Shown here one piece after another: positions 25,237-33,286 of a stretch of DNA of 37,058 nucleotides (position 1 is its first letter; every line of letters starts with the position of its first letter). The position numbers and the translations under genes are program-made. The notes under the pieces are model-generated. The model was not told the origin of the DNA. It searched no databases and saw only the letters and a list, made by a program, of their open reading frames with translations. The stretch spans positions 1 to 37,058 of the forward strand of contig JAFABB010000013.1 in the NCBI GenBank assembly GCA_023426245.1, read 5' to 3'. The stretch comes from Bacillota bacterium (lineage in GTDB: Bacteria > Bacillota > UBA4882 > UBA8346).

Positions 25237-26562
25237 CTATAGGTACTCCAATTTTCGATTCTGTCTACGCCAGTAGAGCTTAAAAAACAAACTTCCTTTT
25301 ATTTTGGACCTATTTCTCACTTGCCCCGCAGTTTCCAACGCTGCTTCAATGAACTTCCTTTCTTTTAAAAATGCGATCTTGACAGTATTGGCTAATATTT
25401 CATCGGAGACCACCCGGGAGTCAATTTCCTGAATAAGCTTTTCCAATTCTCCTTCGAGTGCGTTGCGTTTCTCAAGAAACCGGCGCCAATCGACTTGACC
25501 CGCTAAAATTAGGCGATGGAGCTTTTCGCGAATCTTCCAGTATTCAATCGCGGCCGGTCCTTCCCGCTCAGAAAAGAAAGGAACTCCTTGAGCCATCCAT
25601 AATGGCTTAAATACCGCAATACACGGAGTGGATGCCCCGGTCACCCAATAAGTACTCCGATTTTCAGTAATGGAAGCAATATAGCTTCCCGTTGTATGGT
25701 CGCCAATGAATCCGCCGCCATGCATGCAAACACTTTCAACCGAATGAGTGGAAAATTGGCGGCCCTGAACTTTACTTCCGTGGTTTCGCAGGATGTTTTT
25801 CATGCTTGCTACGGTAATCTGTCCTTGGACCCGCTCCAGATCGGCCTTGCAAGTTTCCAACCGATGCCTGGCGCGGCTGAAATGAGTAAAAATATGATCG
25901 CTGTAACACTTGCGGAAATTGAAATCTTGACGGCTCCGGCACCATCCTTTATCAACCGCATGAGCCACCAAATCCGGATGACTTCTGTCAAAATCCCCTT
26001 CAATCGTAAGGCAATTGGAGATGCAATAAATATCGCGTACTTGTTTGGCAGCCCAGTAAGGACCGGCGGTCTCCAGAACCCAGGCTGAGGAGGGATCGGC
26101 GATTAAAAACGAATTGTGATAGGTAAAAGGCTTTTCATAACCGCAGTTACCGCCTTGACCATAATATTCCAAAAATTCCGCAATCAAAGCGACAGCCTGC
26201 TCACTGGTGCGGCAACGTTCCAAGGCAAGCCGGGCCAAATCCATCCCGAGCAAACCCGTTTTTTGGTATTTTTCTTTGGTGAATACCGCTTCATTGCCAA
26301 TATTGAGGCCGAATTCATTGGCTCCCATCTCGCAGCCCCAAATCCAGGAGGGTTTTAACAATAGCACCTCATAGGTCGCCTCCACCTGGGGAATGGAAAT
26401 ATAAGTGACTTTCAGCTCTTTCTCCCGGCCGGTGAGGTCATACTTCCGCCGGGGCACATGGATTACCAAATGCGGTTCATTCGGTTGCCTGTCGCTGTTC
26501 TTGGCAAATAGAACCGAACCATCCCGGGTGGAATTTCCTAAAGCAACCATCGTGTCACACAT
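25237..26562 (-). CDS. C69-family dipeptidase (secernin-like)
   Basis: A 441-aa enzyme of peptidase family C69 (Ntn-hydrolase fold). The N-terminus MCDTMVALGNSTRDGSVLFAKNSDR shows the cysteine at position 2, expected to become the N-terminal nucleophile after Met removal, and the conserved NSDR with PNEPH that follows. Further landmarks are GGNCGYEKPFTYHNSFLIADP and HGGGFIGDHTTGSYIA. There is no signal peptide, so it is probably cytoplasmic and cleaves short peptides. ATG 26562 has GGGAGGG 11 bases upstream. It is last in a same-strand cluster with the TldE- and TldD-like genes (27-base gap), suggesting a shared role in peptide processing or breakdown. Confidence 0.92.
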   Translation of the reverse strand: MCDTMVALGNSTRDGSVLFAKNSDRQPNEPHLVIHVPRRKYDLTGREKELKVTYISIPQVEATYEVLLLKPSWIWGCEMGANEFGLNIGNEAVFTKEKYQKTGLLGMDLARLALERCRTSEQAVALIAEFLEYYGQGGNCGYEKPFTYHNSFLIADPSSAWVLETAGPYWAAKQVRDIYCISNCLTIEGDFDRSHPDLVAHAVDKGWCRSRQDFNFRKCYSDHIFTHFSRARHRLETCKADLERVQGQITVASMKNILRNHGSKVQGRQFSTHSVESVCMHGGGFIGDHTTGSYIASITENRSTYWVTGASTPCIAVFKPLWMAQGVPFFSEREGPAAIEYWKIREKLHRLILAGQVDWRRFLEKRNALEGELEKLIQEIDSRVVSDEILANTVKIAFLKERKFIEAALETAGQVRNRSKIKGSLFFKLYWRRQNRKLEYL

Positions 26563-26589
26563 GAAACGTATTTCCCTCCCGCTAACCTT

Positions 26590-27909
26590 TCATTGAGCCT
26601 TTCCGCTTACGGCTACATTCGATAATTGAATGGTTTGCGGGCCGCTGAAATGGTTCTCCTTCTGCAATTCCTTTGAGAGAAGCATTTCGGCCTGGACTTC
26701 CCGGATATTGCCGGAAATCGATCCCCCGGTTACAAAAGTGGTGACTTTACCGTCAAAATAACGGCCGAGCCGGATTTCACCACCGAAATCACCGTTTAGA
26801 GGGTCCATCTGGAAATCCGAAAAAGCCAGTAATTCCAGATAAGGCCGTTGTTTCATCTCCTGAACCGATTGGCTGCCCCCGCTAAAAACCATGTTCCGGA
26901 TATTTCCGGTCGGGGGAACCCCCAAATATTTACAATATTGAGTATTGCCCCAGTAATTCAAAAGTTTGCCCTGCCGGATGATTTCGACACTGTCAACCGG
27001 CAATCCATCCTCATCAAAAGGAGTACTGGCTGTGGAATTCTCCATGAAGGGATCCAACTTCATACTGATGGAATCGCCTTGGGAACCATTATCCATCCCC
27101 TGGACATTTTGACCCGGTTTCAAGATTGAGGTTTGCTCATAAACACTTTGAGCGGCCGACTGGGTATAATAATACTGCAGGAAATCACGGACCGGCTCTC
27201 CGGTGAGTAACACCGGATGACGTTTTAAGTCCGGGGTTGAAACGGCCAAGGCCTTTTCCCTGCTTAACTCCAACATTTCACGGACACCTTGGGTAAATTG
27301 CCCGGCCTGGAAGGTTGCAAAGTGAAAGTCTTTATACAATTCCACCTCTTCACCGGATTCCCGCCAGTTGGTTATGAGCTCCAGCTCACCCCGGTAATGC
27401 TCTTTCTGCAAATCAACCCCCTGGGAATTCATGATCCGGGTGGTGATTTTATTCAGAAACAATTCCGCCGAATTGACCCCGCCCCGCTCCAGAGTGTCCC
27501 CTTCGAAAAGAGCCGCAGTCAATCGGGAAATCCCGTCCGAAAGTGAAGCCCCTGCAAAACTGCTCACCGGGACTTGCTGCTTAACCTGCCTCGGTTCTAC
27601 CAGGGGATAAAATTTATTTTTTACAAAACCGGCTGCATAAGCCGCTTGGTTCATGGCAGTCCGGACTTCATCCTCACTCATGGTGGGATGAATCTGGATT
27701 GTGAAGGAACCCCGGTAATCATTGCCATCGGCTGAAAAATCTTTATATATCGTGGCCTGAAAATAATGAACCTTTTTACTGCGGTTCATATCCAATTCCT
27801 TTTTGATAAAAAAAGCTTCCATCGAATCGGTTCTTTGTTCAACAATTTTATAAACTTTGATCTCCGGAATATCCCTCAATATCTTTTGAAGTTGTTCCAT
27901 GGTAAGCAT
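26590..27909 (-). CDS. TldE/PmbA-like metalloprotease subunit
   Basis: A 439-aa protein of the TldD/PmbA family. It lacks the HExxxH zinc motif present in the next gene, as expected for the non-catalytic TldE/PmbA partner, and keeps family landmarks (GDSISMKLDPFMENSTASTP, then PFDEDGLPVDSVEIIRQGKLLNYWGN and a late NFSG-like FSGGSQSV block). With TldD it forms a heterodimeric protease that trims unfolded peptides or peptide-natural-product precursors in other bacteria. The start is best placed at ATG 27909, with GGGAG upstream; GTG 27918 is also in frame. The frame ends 27 bases before the C69 gene. Confidence 0.9.
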   Translation of the reverse strand: MLTMEQLQKILRDIPEIKVYKIVEQRTDSMEAFFIKKELDMNRSKKVHYFQATIYKDFSADGNDYRGSFTIQIHPTMSEDEVRTAMNQAAYAAGFVKNKFYPLVEPRQVKQQVPVSSFAGASLSDGISRLTAALFEGDTLERGGVNSAELFLNKITTRIMNSQGVDLQKEHYRGELELITNWRESGEEVELYKDFHFATFQAGQFTQGVREMLELSREKALAVSTPDLKRHPVLLTGEPVRDFLQYYYTQSAAQSVYEQTSILKPGQNVQGMDNGSQGDSISMKLDPFMENSTASTPFDEDGLPVDSVEIIRQGKLLNYWGNTQYCKYLGVPPTGNIRNMVFSGGSQSVQEMKQRPYLELLAFSDFQMDPLNGDFGGEIRLGRYFDGKVTTFVTGGSISGNIREVQAEMLLSKELQKENHFSGPQTIQLSNVAVSGKAQ

Positions 27910-27962
27910 TGGCACCACGCTCCCGATTTTAAATACAATCCGTCAAAATAAAATACCTTTCT

Positions 27963-29390
27963 TTACCCCAGTCGCACTCTGGTTTTAATATAGGGGCCGC
28001 CATCGGAGACCTTCACAAATTCTTTATGACCTTTCCCGCAAGCGCCGGAACCGAAAAGTTCCGTTTTTTCCGAAACCATCGTCACCGCGGAAAGCACCTC
28101 CGGGACATAGCCGGTCATAATTACCGGCGATACCAGATTCCCGGTCAGTTTTCCATCCAAAATCTCTTCCCCTTGCAAGACCATGCATTGAATTCCCCAA
28201 TTTTTGGGGTCCTCCATCCCGCTCATCATGCCCTCCAAGAGGTAACCATGACGGATGGAAGCTATCATCTCAGGAAGAGTATCCTGTCCCGGACCAAAGA
28301 AAGTATTGGTCATCCGGGCATAAGCTTTGCGTTCATAAGATTCCCGTTTTCCATTACCGGTGGGTTCCATACCCAGTCTCAGGGCGGATAACCGATCGGA
28401 AATTCCGGCTTTTAAAATCCCTTGGTCAATGACTACGGTATCCTTGGCTAACACGCCTTCATCATCAAAAAGATAAGATGATACCTGGTGGGCGGCGGCA
28501 GCGCCGTCATGCATGGTAACCAGTTTGGAACCAACCGGTTTCCCCAGGTACTCCCGGGCTTTGGCGCGATTTTTGACGAACATATCCATCTCCACCCCAT
28601 GGCCAAAAGCCTCGTGAGCGATCAGGCCTGAAACCTCGGGTGAGCAAATCACATCATATTCACCGGGAGGAACCGCCTTCGCATTCAACAACTTCTCAGC
28701 CTGAGTGATCACTTTGGCAACGGCCGGTTCCATCTCATCCAACAATTCCGGACCTTTGAGGCCGGAAAAACTGCCGTAACAGTATCGGGTATTTCCTTCC
28801 CGGCGCACAATCGGGATTAAGTATCCCTGACTCCAAACATAACTCTGCTCAAGCCGCTTGACCGTGGAAATAAATATCTTGGATACATGGACTTCCTCAT
28901 AACGGACCCGGAAGTCCACCAAGCATTTGGATAGAGCAAAGCCTTTTTGATGGAGGCTTGTCACTTGGTTTACTTTTTCTTCAGCACTCACCTGCTGGGG
29001 CAGCTTTTGGACTTCTCCGTAAAAACTTTTTGCAAGCGGTTCCTCTTCGATGAGGGGATAACGGGCAACATTGATTCCCAAAGGCCCCGGTTCCAGAGGA
29101 ACTTGAACGCGGGAGCGAATCTCCTGAATAAAAGAATCGAGATCCTGAGAAGGGATTTCATTAAAAGAAAACTCGGAATAAATCGAGTCGTGGTAAACCC
29201 GGATCACGAAGCCCCGTTCGGTCCAACGCGACTCGCCAACCTGAATACTGACTTTTTGAACGGCATATTGCTTTCCAACGCTGTCGATACCCAATACCGA
29301 AACGTAGGGAAAATGCCGGGATAATTCCGTCACCAAACGGTTCAGAGTTTCGGTTTGGGACACCAGAAAAGGCGACATGGCGACTTTCAT
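27963..29390 (-). CDS. tldD: TldD-like zinc metalloprotease
   Basis: A 475-aa catalytic TldD-type subunit with the zinc-binding motif HEAFGH (in LIAHEAFGHGVEMDMF) at about residue 260. Other landmarks: VSSYLFDDEGV, RMTNTFFGPG and a late GACGKGHKEFVKVSDGGP block. It would pair with the TldE/PmbA-like product. ATG 29390 has GGAGG six bases upstream. A -10-like TATAAT (29489-29484) lies upstream but its -35 is poor. First gene of the three-gene peptidase cluster; no precursor-peptide gene was found nearby. Confidence 0.93.
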   Translation of the reverse strand: MKVAMSPFLVSQTETLNRLVTELSRHFPYVSVLGIDSVGKQYAVQKVSIQVGESRWTERGFVIRVYHDSIYSEFSFNEIPSQDLDSFIQEIRSRVQVPLEPGPLGINVARYPLIEEEPLAKSFYGEVQKLPQQVSAEEKVNQVTSLHQKGFALSKCLVDFRVRYEEVHVSKIFISTVKRLEQSYVWSQGYLIPIVRREGNTRYCYGSFSGLKGPELLDEMEPAVAKVITQAEKLLNAKAVPPGEYDVICSPEVSGLIAHEAFGHGVEMDMFVKNRAKAREYLGKPVGSKLVTMHDGAAAAHQVSSYLFDDEGVLAKDTVVIDQGILKAGISDRLSALRLGMEPTGNGKRESYERKAYARMTNTFFGPGQDTLPEMIASIRHGYLLEGMMSGMEDPKNWGIQCMVLQGEEILDGKLTGNLVSPVIMTGYVPEVLSAVTMVSEKTELFGSGACGKGHKEFVKVSDGGPYIKTRVRLG

Positions 29391-29588
29391 TGAAATCCTC
29401 CATTCTTAGCTCAAATACGGGAATTCACCGGTTTTGTTCAATCCCGCTTTGAGTCTTCCTATGTAAAATGTGAGATTGGCCAAATTATATACTCTGTATT
29501 TCCATCTTTTAAGAGGTTTCCCTTTAGGTTGCTGAATTTTTTTCCAGTCAATTTTGGGGGTCGATTAAAACCGCCGGGCAGTTTAATC

Positions 29589-30569
29589 CTATTGCCGATA
29601 CTCTCCGGATTGAATACGTTCCCACCAAGAGCGATGTTCTAAATACCACTGAATGGTATCCTGGATTCCAACCTCAAAAGGTATGGTTGGTGTCCAGCCT
29701 AAGCCTTTTCTGATCTTCGTAGCATCGATAGCATAACGGCGATCATGTCCAGGCCGATCTTTTACATATTGAATCAAGGACTCGGGTTTCCCGAGGATTC
29801 GCAAGATTAGTCTGACGATTTCAATATTGGAATGTTCATTATGACCGCCAATATTATAAACTTCACCCAAAACGCCATGATGAAACACGCTGTCAATTCC
29901 CAGGCAATGGTCTTTCACATGGAGCCAATCCCTTACATTCAACCCATCGCCATATACAGGCAAAGGTTTATCATCTACCGCGTTGGAAATTATCAATGGA
30001 ACAAATTTTTCTAGAAATTGATAGGGACCGTAGTTATTGGAACAACGCGTGATTAATACCGGTTGACCATAAGTATGAAAGGCCGCCCTTACCAATAGGT
30101 CAGCACCCGTTTTACTGGCCGAGTAAGGGCTGTTGGGAGCAAGCGGGGTATCCTCGGTAAAATAACCATCGGTTCCCAGACTACCATAAACTTCATCCGT
30201 AGAAACCTGTAAATAACGAGGGACTCTATATTTCCGGGAGAGATCCAACAAAACCTGTGTCCCCAAAATATTGGTTTTTACAAATGCTTCCGGATTGTCA
30301 ATGCTACGATCCACATGAGATTCGGCAGCCAAGTGGATTACTCCGTCCAAGCCTTCCTGAAAAAGGGGTTCAATTGCCATTCTGTCGGTGACATCCGCCT
30401 TAAAAAAACGATAATTGGTTGCACCCTTTAAGCCTTCAAGATTATCCAAATTACCGGCGTAGGTGAGATTGTCGAGATTGATCAACTTATCATCCGGATA
30501 TTTTTCACGTAAATAATATAACAGATTACTGCCGATAAAACCGGCGCCCCCGGTTATTAAAATTTTCAT
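29589..30569 (-). CDS. rfbB: dTDP-glucose 4,6-dehydratase
   Basis: A 326-aa short-chain dehydrogenase-type enzyme (RmlB) that converts dTDP-glucose to dTDP-4-keto-6-deoxyglucose, the second step of dTDP-rhamnose synthesis. Seen: NAD-binding GGAGFIGSNL at the start, HLAAESHVDRSI, the catalytic STDEVYGSL, and YSASKTGAD with the Tyr-Lys pair. ATG 30569 has GGGAGG seven bases upstream; the longer frame to 30599 is unlikely. It lies 55 bases after an rmlA remnant. No rmlC or rmlD is in the window. A stem-loop (29562-29587) follows its stop but has no T-tract. Confidence 0.96.
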   Translation of the reverse strand: MKILITGGAGFIGSNLLYYLREKYPDDKLINLDNLTYAGNLDNLEGLKGATNYRFFKADVTDRMAIEPLFQEGLDGVIHLAAESHVDRSIDNPEAFVKTNILGTQVLLDLSRKYRVPRYLQVSTDEVYGSLGTDGYFTEDTPLAPNSPYSASKTGADLLVRAAFHTYGQPVLITRCSNNYGPYQFLEKFVPLIISNAVDDKPLPVYGDGLNVRDWLHVKDHCLGIDSVFHHGVLGEVYNIGGHNEHSNIEIVRLILRILGKPESLIQYVKDRPGHDRRYAIDATKIRKGLGWTPTIPFEVGIQDTIQWYLEHRSWWERIQSGEYRQ

Positions 30570-30624
30570 CCTTTTTCCTCCCGCCTTTAAAAAACTCACG
30601 AAGGGATTTTTACTTTAATTGATT

Positions 30625-30858
30625 TCAATAGCCTTCTTCAAGATACATTCTATTCAGGTCGGTGATTTCCAATTCTCCTCTGAGACTGGGTATCAAATTT
30701 TGGGCATATTCGACCACCCGGTTATCATAAAAATACAATCCGGTTATGACATAATTCGACTTGGGCTTATCATATACCGGCAATAGATGCTTACTGGTTA
30801 CCATCGTTAAAGGATAAAGCCGGCTGCCCGACCCTCCGGCAAGAATGATCTCTTTTAT
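30625..30858 (-). pseudogene. Internally deleted rmlA (glucose-1-phosphate thymidylyltransferase) remnant
   Basis: A 77-codon frame with no ordinary start: it begins at ATA (30858), seven bases after GGGGAG, exactly where ATG would be expected. The first 32 residues match the RmlA N-terminus (IKEIILAGGSGSRLYPLT, then KHLLPVYDKP); the frame then jumps to the RmlA segment NYVITGLYFYDNRVVEYAQN and GELEITDLNRMYLEEGY and stops. About 130-140 residues of the centre and the whole C-terminus are missing. The junction falls at a KP sequence that occurs in both flanks of intact RmlA, consistent with deletion between short repeats. It lies directly upstream of rmlB, the usual gene order. Confidence 0.85.
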
Positions 30859-31020
30859 GTTTCAACTCCCCTTTGAAAATAAAAAGTTCAATATGGGATT
30901 TCCACTTGTAAATAACCAATCCTCTTCAAAAATATTTTTTTCCGGTAGAAAACAACGGTAGGGTTAAAATCTTTTTGTAATAGCGATGCCCTCATAAACT
31001 CGCTAAACCTCTCCATCGCA

Positions 31021-31049
31021 TTGTCTACCCATCCACTGGAATTTATGAT
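31021..31049 (+). promoter_or_regulatory. Promoter of the small coiled-coil gene
   Basis: Plus-strand -35 TTGTCT (31021-31026) and -10 TATGAT (31044-31049), spacer 17, about 29 bases before the ATG at 31078. Confidence 0.55.
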
Positions 31050-31077
31050 ACAATACTTTATTGAGAGGTGATCAAGA

Positions 31078-31311
31078 ATGGATGATAATAAAGTGGCCGT
31101 TCTATTGGAAGACTTAATGTCCCAATTTCGCACGTTCGGTGAAGGATTGCAATTGCTTAATGAAAAAATGGATACTCATATCGAGGAAAACCGTAAAGAA
31201 TTAAAGGCAATCCAAAGTAGCCTGGATCAAAATCATCAGGAGCATCAACAATTAATGCAGATGATTAAAGAACTGGACACCGAAGTTATTCAAATCAAAC
31301 GGGTAAAATGA
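31078..31311 (+). CDS. Small coiled-coil protein of unknown function
   Basis: A 77-aa acidic-basic helical protein starting at ATG 31078, with GAGAGGTG about eight bases upstream. Nearly the whole chain has heptad-like spacing (LLEDLMSQFRTFGEGLQLL, then EKMDTHIEENRKELKAI, LMQMIKELDTEVIQIK), predicting a long coiled coil. No signal peptide, membrane helix or catalytic motif. It is transcribed away from the rml genes and is one of the few plus-strand genes here. I do not recognise a named family; similar short coiled-coil proteins are often found singly beside accessory DNA. Confidence 0.7.
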   Translation: MDDNKVAVLLEDLMSQFRTFGEGLQLLNEKMDTHIEENRKELKAIQSSLDQNHQEHQQLMQMIKELDTEVIQIKRVK

Positions 31312-31785
31312 CTCTTTTTCTATTTTCACTTTGCTTCATTTTAAACCGGCTATCACTTTTTTTCGTGAATTGCATCTCATTTTAACTCACTCCAAAGATT
31401 CTCATGGATCCCACGTCAGCCTTCAACTTAAAAATCTCGCCCAACTCCCGGATTCCGCCAACATTACCGCAAAAACTTCAATTTCCGAAACCAGGCTATT
31501 TACATTTTTGATCTGTAATTACTTACATTGCTCCATCATTCCATCAATCCACTAGATAGTCGACAACTTCTGGATACTATCTTATCTAGCATCCTATCAA
31601 CAAGCCTTCTGACATCGAATACTCCAGGTTACCCTTCACGGTGCCGGGAAGGGCAAGGGTCAATGTCATCAAGCTATACTTCCATAAAATGGGACGTCAA
31701 ATCAAGATGCCTATTTGACCTAACTCGCGCCTTTCTGGAAAGGCGGGTTCTTCCCCAAAGAAGTCGTCATTCAGGTTAGTTATTT

Positions 31786-31859
31786 CAGTGGAAGAGTAAC
31801 CCAAACCGTTGACCTCTAAAAGCTTTTTGGCTCCGAAGGCTTCGGTTACTCTCCCACTG
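31786..31859. repeat. 74-base imperfect inverted repeat
   Basis: CAGTGGAAGAGTAACC (31786-31801) pairs with GGTTACTCTCCCACTG (31844-31859) with one mismatch. The 42-base interior contains a second hairpin (CCGAAG-G-CTTCGG). No T-tract on either side. It could be a miniature mobile element or a structured RNA. Confidence 0.6.
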
Positions 31860-32043
31860 AGCATTCTTCCTTGAATTTACAGCATTGGGGGAGAGCAAGA
31901 GAGAGGTCAAAAACCAACTTTCAGGCTTGCATTTTGTTTTTGATAAAAATTTTCCAGAATATGTATTCATTACTTGACAACATTGGGGCAAGGGTTAGGT
32001 CTCTCCGGAGGATCAGGCGGCTCTCAAACCAGCTTCCTTTTCT

Positions 32044-32109
32044 GCTCGCTAACGCGAGTGTCGCCGGCAGAAGGTCGGTTCCCCGGAAAACGGCGGGGCT
32101 TTTCCGGGG
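32044..32109. repeat. GC-rich stem-loop cluster
   Basis: Two stems in a row: CTCGC-TAAC-GCGAG (32045-32058) and CCCCGGAAAA (32081-32090) with TTTTCCGGGG (32100-32109) around a 9-base loop. Neither is followed by a T-tract. The style resembles the cluster at 35936-36105. Confidence 0.6.
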
Positions 32110-32203
32110 TTCGGAGTGTGCCAAATTTCTTTAAATAAGTGCTATTTTTTAATTTAAGATGTATTGAAATACATAACATTTTAAGGCTTAGTTTTCAATT
32201 AAT

Positions 32204-32407
32204 TTATCTACAATGGTTGATTGGACAGCTTTTACACGCCTTAGCTATTTCTTCTCCTGATTTTTTAGTTTCCTCTTTTACCTCAATTAAAACATCCGCT
32301 TTAAACATTCCAAGCCCTTGATAATTTACATCTAAACAAAACCCTTCTGATATGAATCGTTCAAGTATTGGGCAGTACCATTGTTTACCTTCAATAATAT
32401 TACTTAT
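32204..32407 (-). pseudogene. Small candidate immunity-type gene that has lost its ATG
   Basis: A minus-strand frame of 67 codons with protein-like composition: ISNIIEGKQWYCPILERFI, EGFCLDVNYQGLGMFKADVL and a C-terminal cysteine cluster (KACKSCPINHCR) that could bind metal. There is no ATG, GTG or TTG at its head; the codon in the right place is ATA (32407), six bases after GGTGG. It overlaps the stop TAA (32406-32404) of an upstream 55-codon remnant frame (32404-32571, containing ADKFLYISNKAAVVITKAVE). A single G-to-A change would explain both the lost start and the TAA. I do not recognise the family; function is inferred only from the setting. Confidence 0.5.
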
Positions 32408-32720
32408 TTCAATCCACCAGCTTTCGTTAAAATTCCCGTAACTTCTGACCTAAAATTGCTTCTACTATGGGTTGTCACAACTTCAACAGCTTTAGTTATA
32501 ACGACCGCTGCTTTATTAGAAATATATAGAAATTTATCAGCAGTCTGTTGTAACCTGCATGTTCTTCCTAATCACGCTGTTTCGGTTGCCCTATTGGCTC
32601 CAAGACTCGCTACTAGTGGTCGGCTATTCCTTTTCAGATAGTATTCGCACCTATAATATGACACGACCTTGCTCGGCCGCGCTTCGAAGTCCACAAGTTC
32701 TAACTTTCGACCAAAAATTT
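32408..32720. other. Stretch without an intact gene; toxin-like remnant frame and GC-rich island
   Basis: The minus strand carries the 55-codon remnant frame ending at 32404 and, in the same frame beyond a TGA, a further open stretch (SKVVSYYRCEYYLKRNSRP, LVASLGANRATETA). Positions 32575-32700 are clearly richer in GC than their flanks. I could not assign these pieces to a family. Confidence 0.4.
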
Positions 32721-33080
32721 TTATTCATTCAATTTTATTAATTTGGTTATCATCACATTGAGTGAAATAATAAATCCACTTAGCCCATAGGATGAATCAA
32801 TGATTGTCTTTATTCCACTTTTTAATTTTATTAATTCAATTTCGAATATAACATTCTGGATGTTAAAATCTTGCAAATCCATTTTATATACGTTTTCAAA
32901 TTTTAAAGTGACTATGCAGGATTTTTCTTTACCTTCAAATGTTCCTGATATATTTATATCCATATTTATTTCTGGACCATTTCGATCTAAAGTTACCATT
33001 AAAATTTCTGCATCGTGAAAATTCGGAGTATAGCCGAAAAAATTTGTTAATAATTCTATATTATCGATTTTCCCAAACAT
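32721..33080 (-). CDS. Imm50-like immunity protein
   Basis: A 119-aa cytoplasmic protein resembling immunity protein family 50. The hallmark is the NFHDAEILMVTLDRNG segment near residues 20-35, followed by alternating beta strands (INMDINISGTF, IVTLKFENVYKM, NVIFEIELIKLKSG). ATG 33080 has AAAGGGG eight bases upstream. It would neutralise a polymorphic toxin, but no intact toxin gene lies upstream in the window, so it appears to be an orphan. It is more AT-rich than the core genes. It follows, on the same strand, other candidate immunity genes trailing an RHS fragment. Confidence 0.75.
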   Translation of the reverse strand: MFGKIDNIELLTNFFGYTPNFHDAEILMVTLDRNGPEINMDINISGTFEGKEKSCIVTLKFENVYKMDLQDFNIQNVIFEIELIKLKSGIKTIIDSSYGLSGFIISLNVMITKLIKLNE

Positions 33081-33121
33081 ACTATAAACCCCTTTCAGTT
33101 TATTTACTACCTTAATTAACT

Positions 33122-33157
33122 AAAAAAGTCCGTCTACCCACGAAAGTAACCGGACTT
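33122..33157 (-). terminator. Terminator after the 238-aa candidate immunity gene
   Basis: On the minus strand AAGTCCG (33157-33151) pairs with CGGACTT (33132-33126) around an 18-base loop, followed by a run of Ts. A second inverted repeat (ACCGGC...GCCGGT) lies just upstream of it. The element separates the gene ending at 33287 from the Imm50-like gene. Confidence 0.65.
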
Positions 33158-33286
33158 CCCCATTGAAAACACGTCTTGAACCGGCAAGGGTTTATCGCCG
33201 GTATTGTTTGAGCCAATTTTTTTATGCCGAGAATTTTTTTGAAGTGCACAGGCAGACATCTTCTTCGAGTAAAGATATGCTGATGG

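Larger units (their letters stand above)
31312..32203. other. Long non-coding stretch rich in inverted repeats
   Basis: About 890 bases without a convincing gene. Short frames on both strands lack ribosome sites and family resemblance. It contains a 16-bp perfect palindrome (GCCTTTC-TG-GAAAGGC near 31731), a 74-base inverted repeat (31786-31859), two diverged copies of a CATTGGGG...CAAG...AGGTC block (near 31886 and 31981), and a GC-rich hairpin cluster (32044-32109). It looks like decayed or repeat-derived DNA at the edge of the toxin-immunity region. Confidence 0.6.

Noticed and set aside
29562..29587. Terminator after rmlB
   Set aside because: A bulged stem is present but no T-tract follows, so a terminator call is not supported.
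30888..31133. 81-codon minus-strand frame upstream of the rmlA remnant
   Set aside because: Overlaps the promoter and start of the plus-strand coiled-coil gene and lacks a Shine-Dalgarno.
31333..31779. Two plus-strand frames in the non-coding stretch
   Set aside because: No ribosome sites, biased composition and no recognisable domain.
32559..32741. Group II intron or other ribozyme remnant
   Set aside because: The GC-rich island suggested it, but no domain V hairpin or reverse-transcriptase piece could be found.
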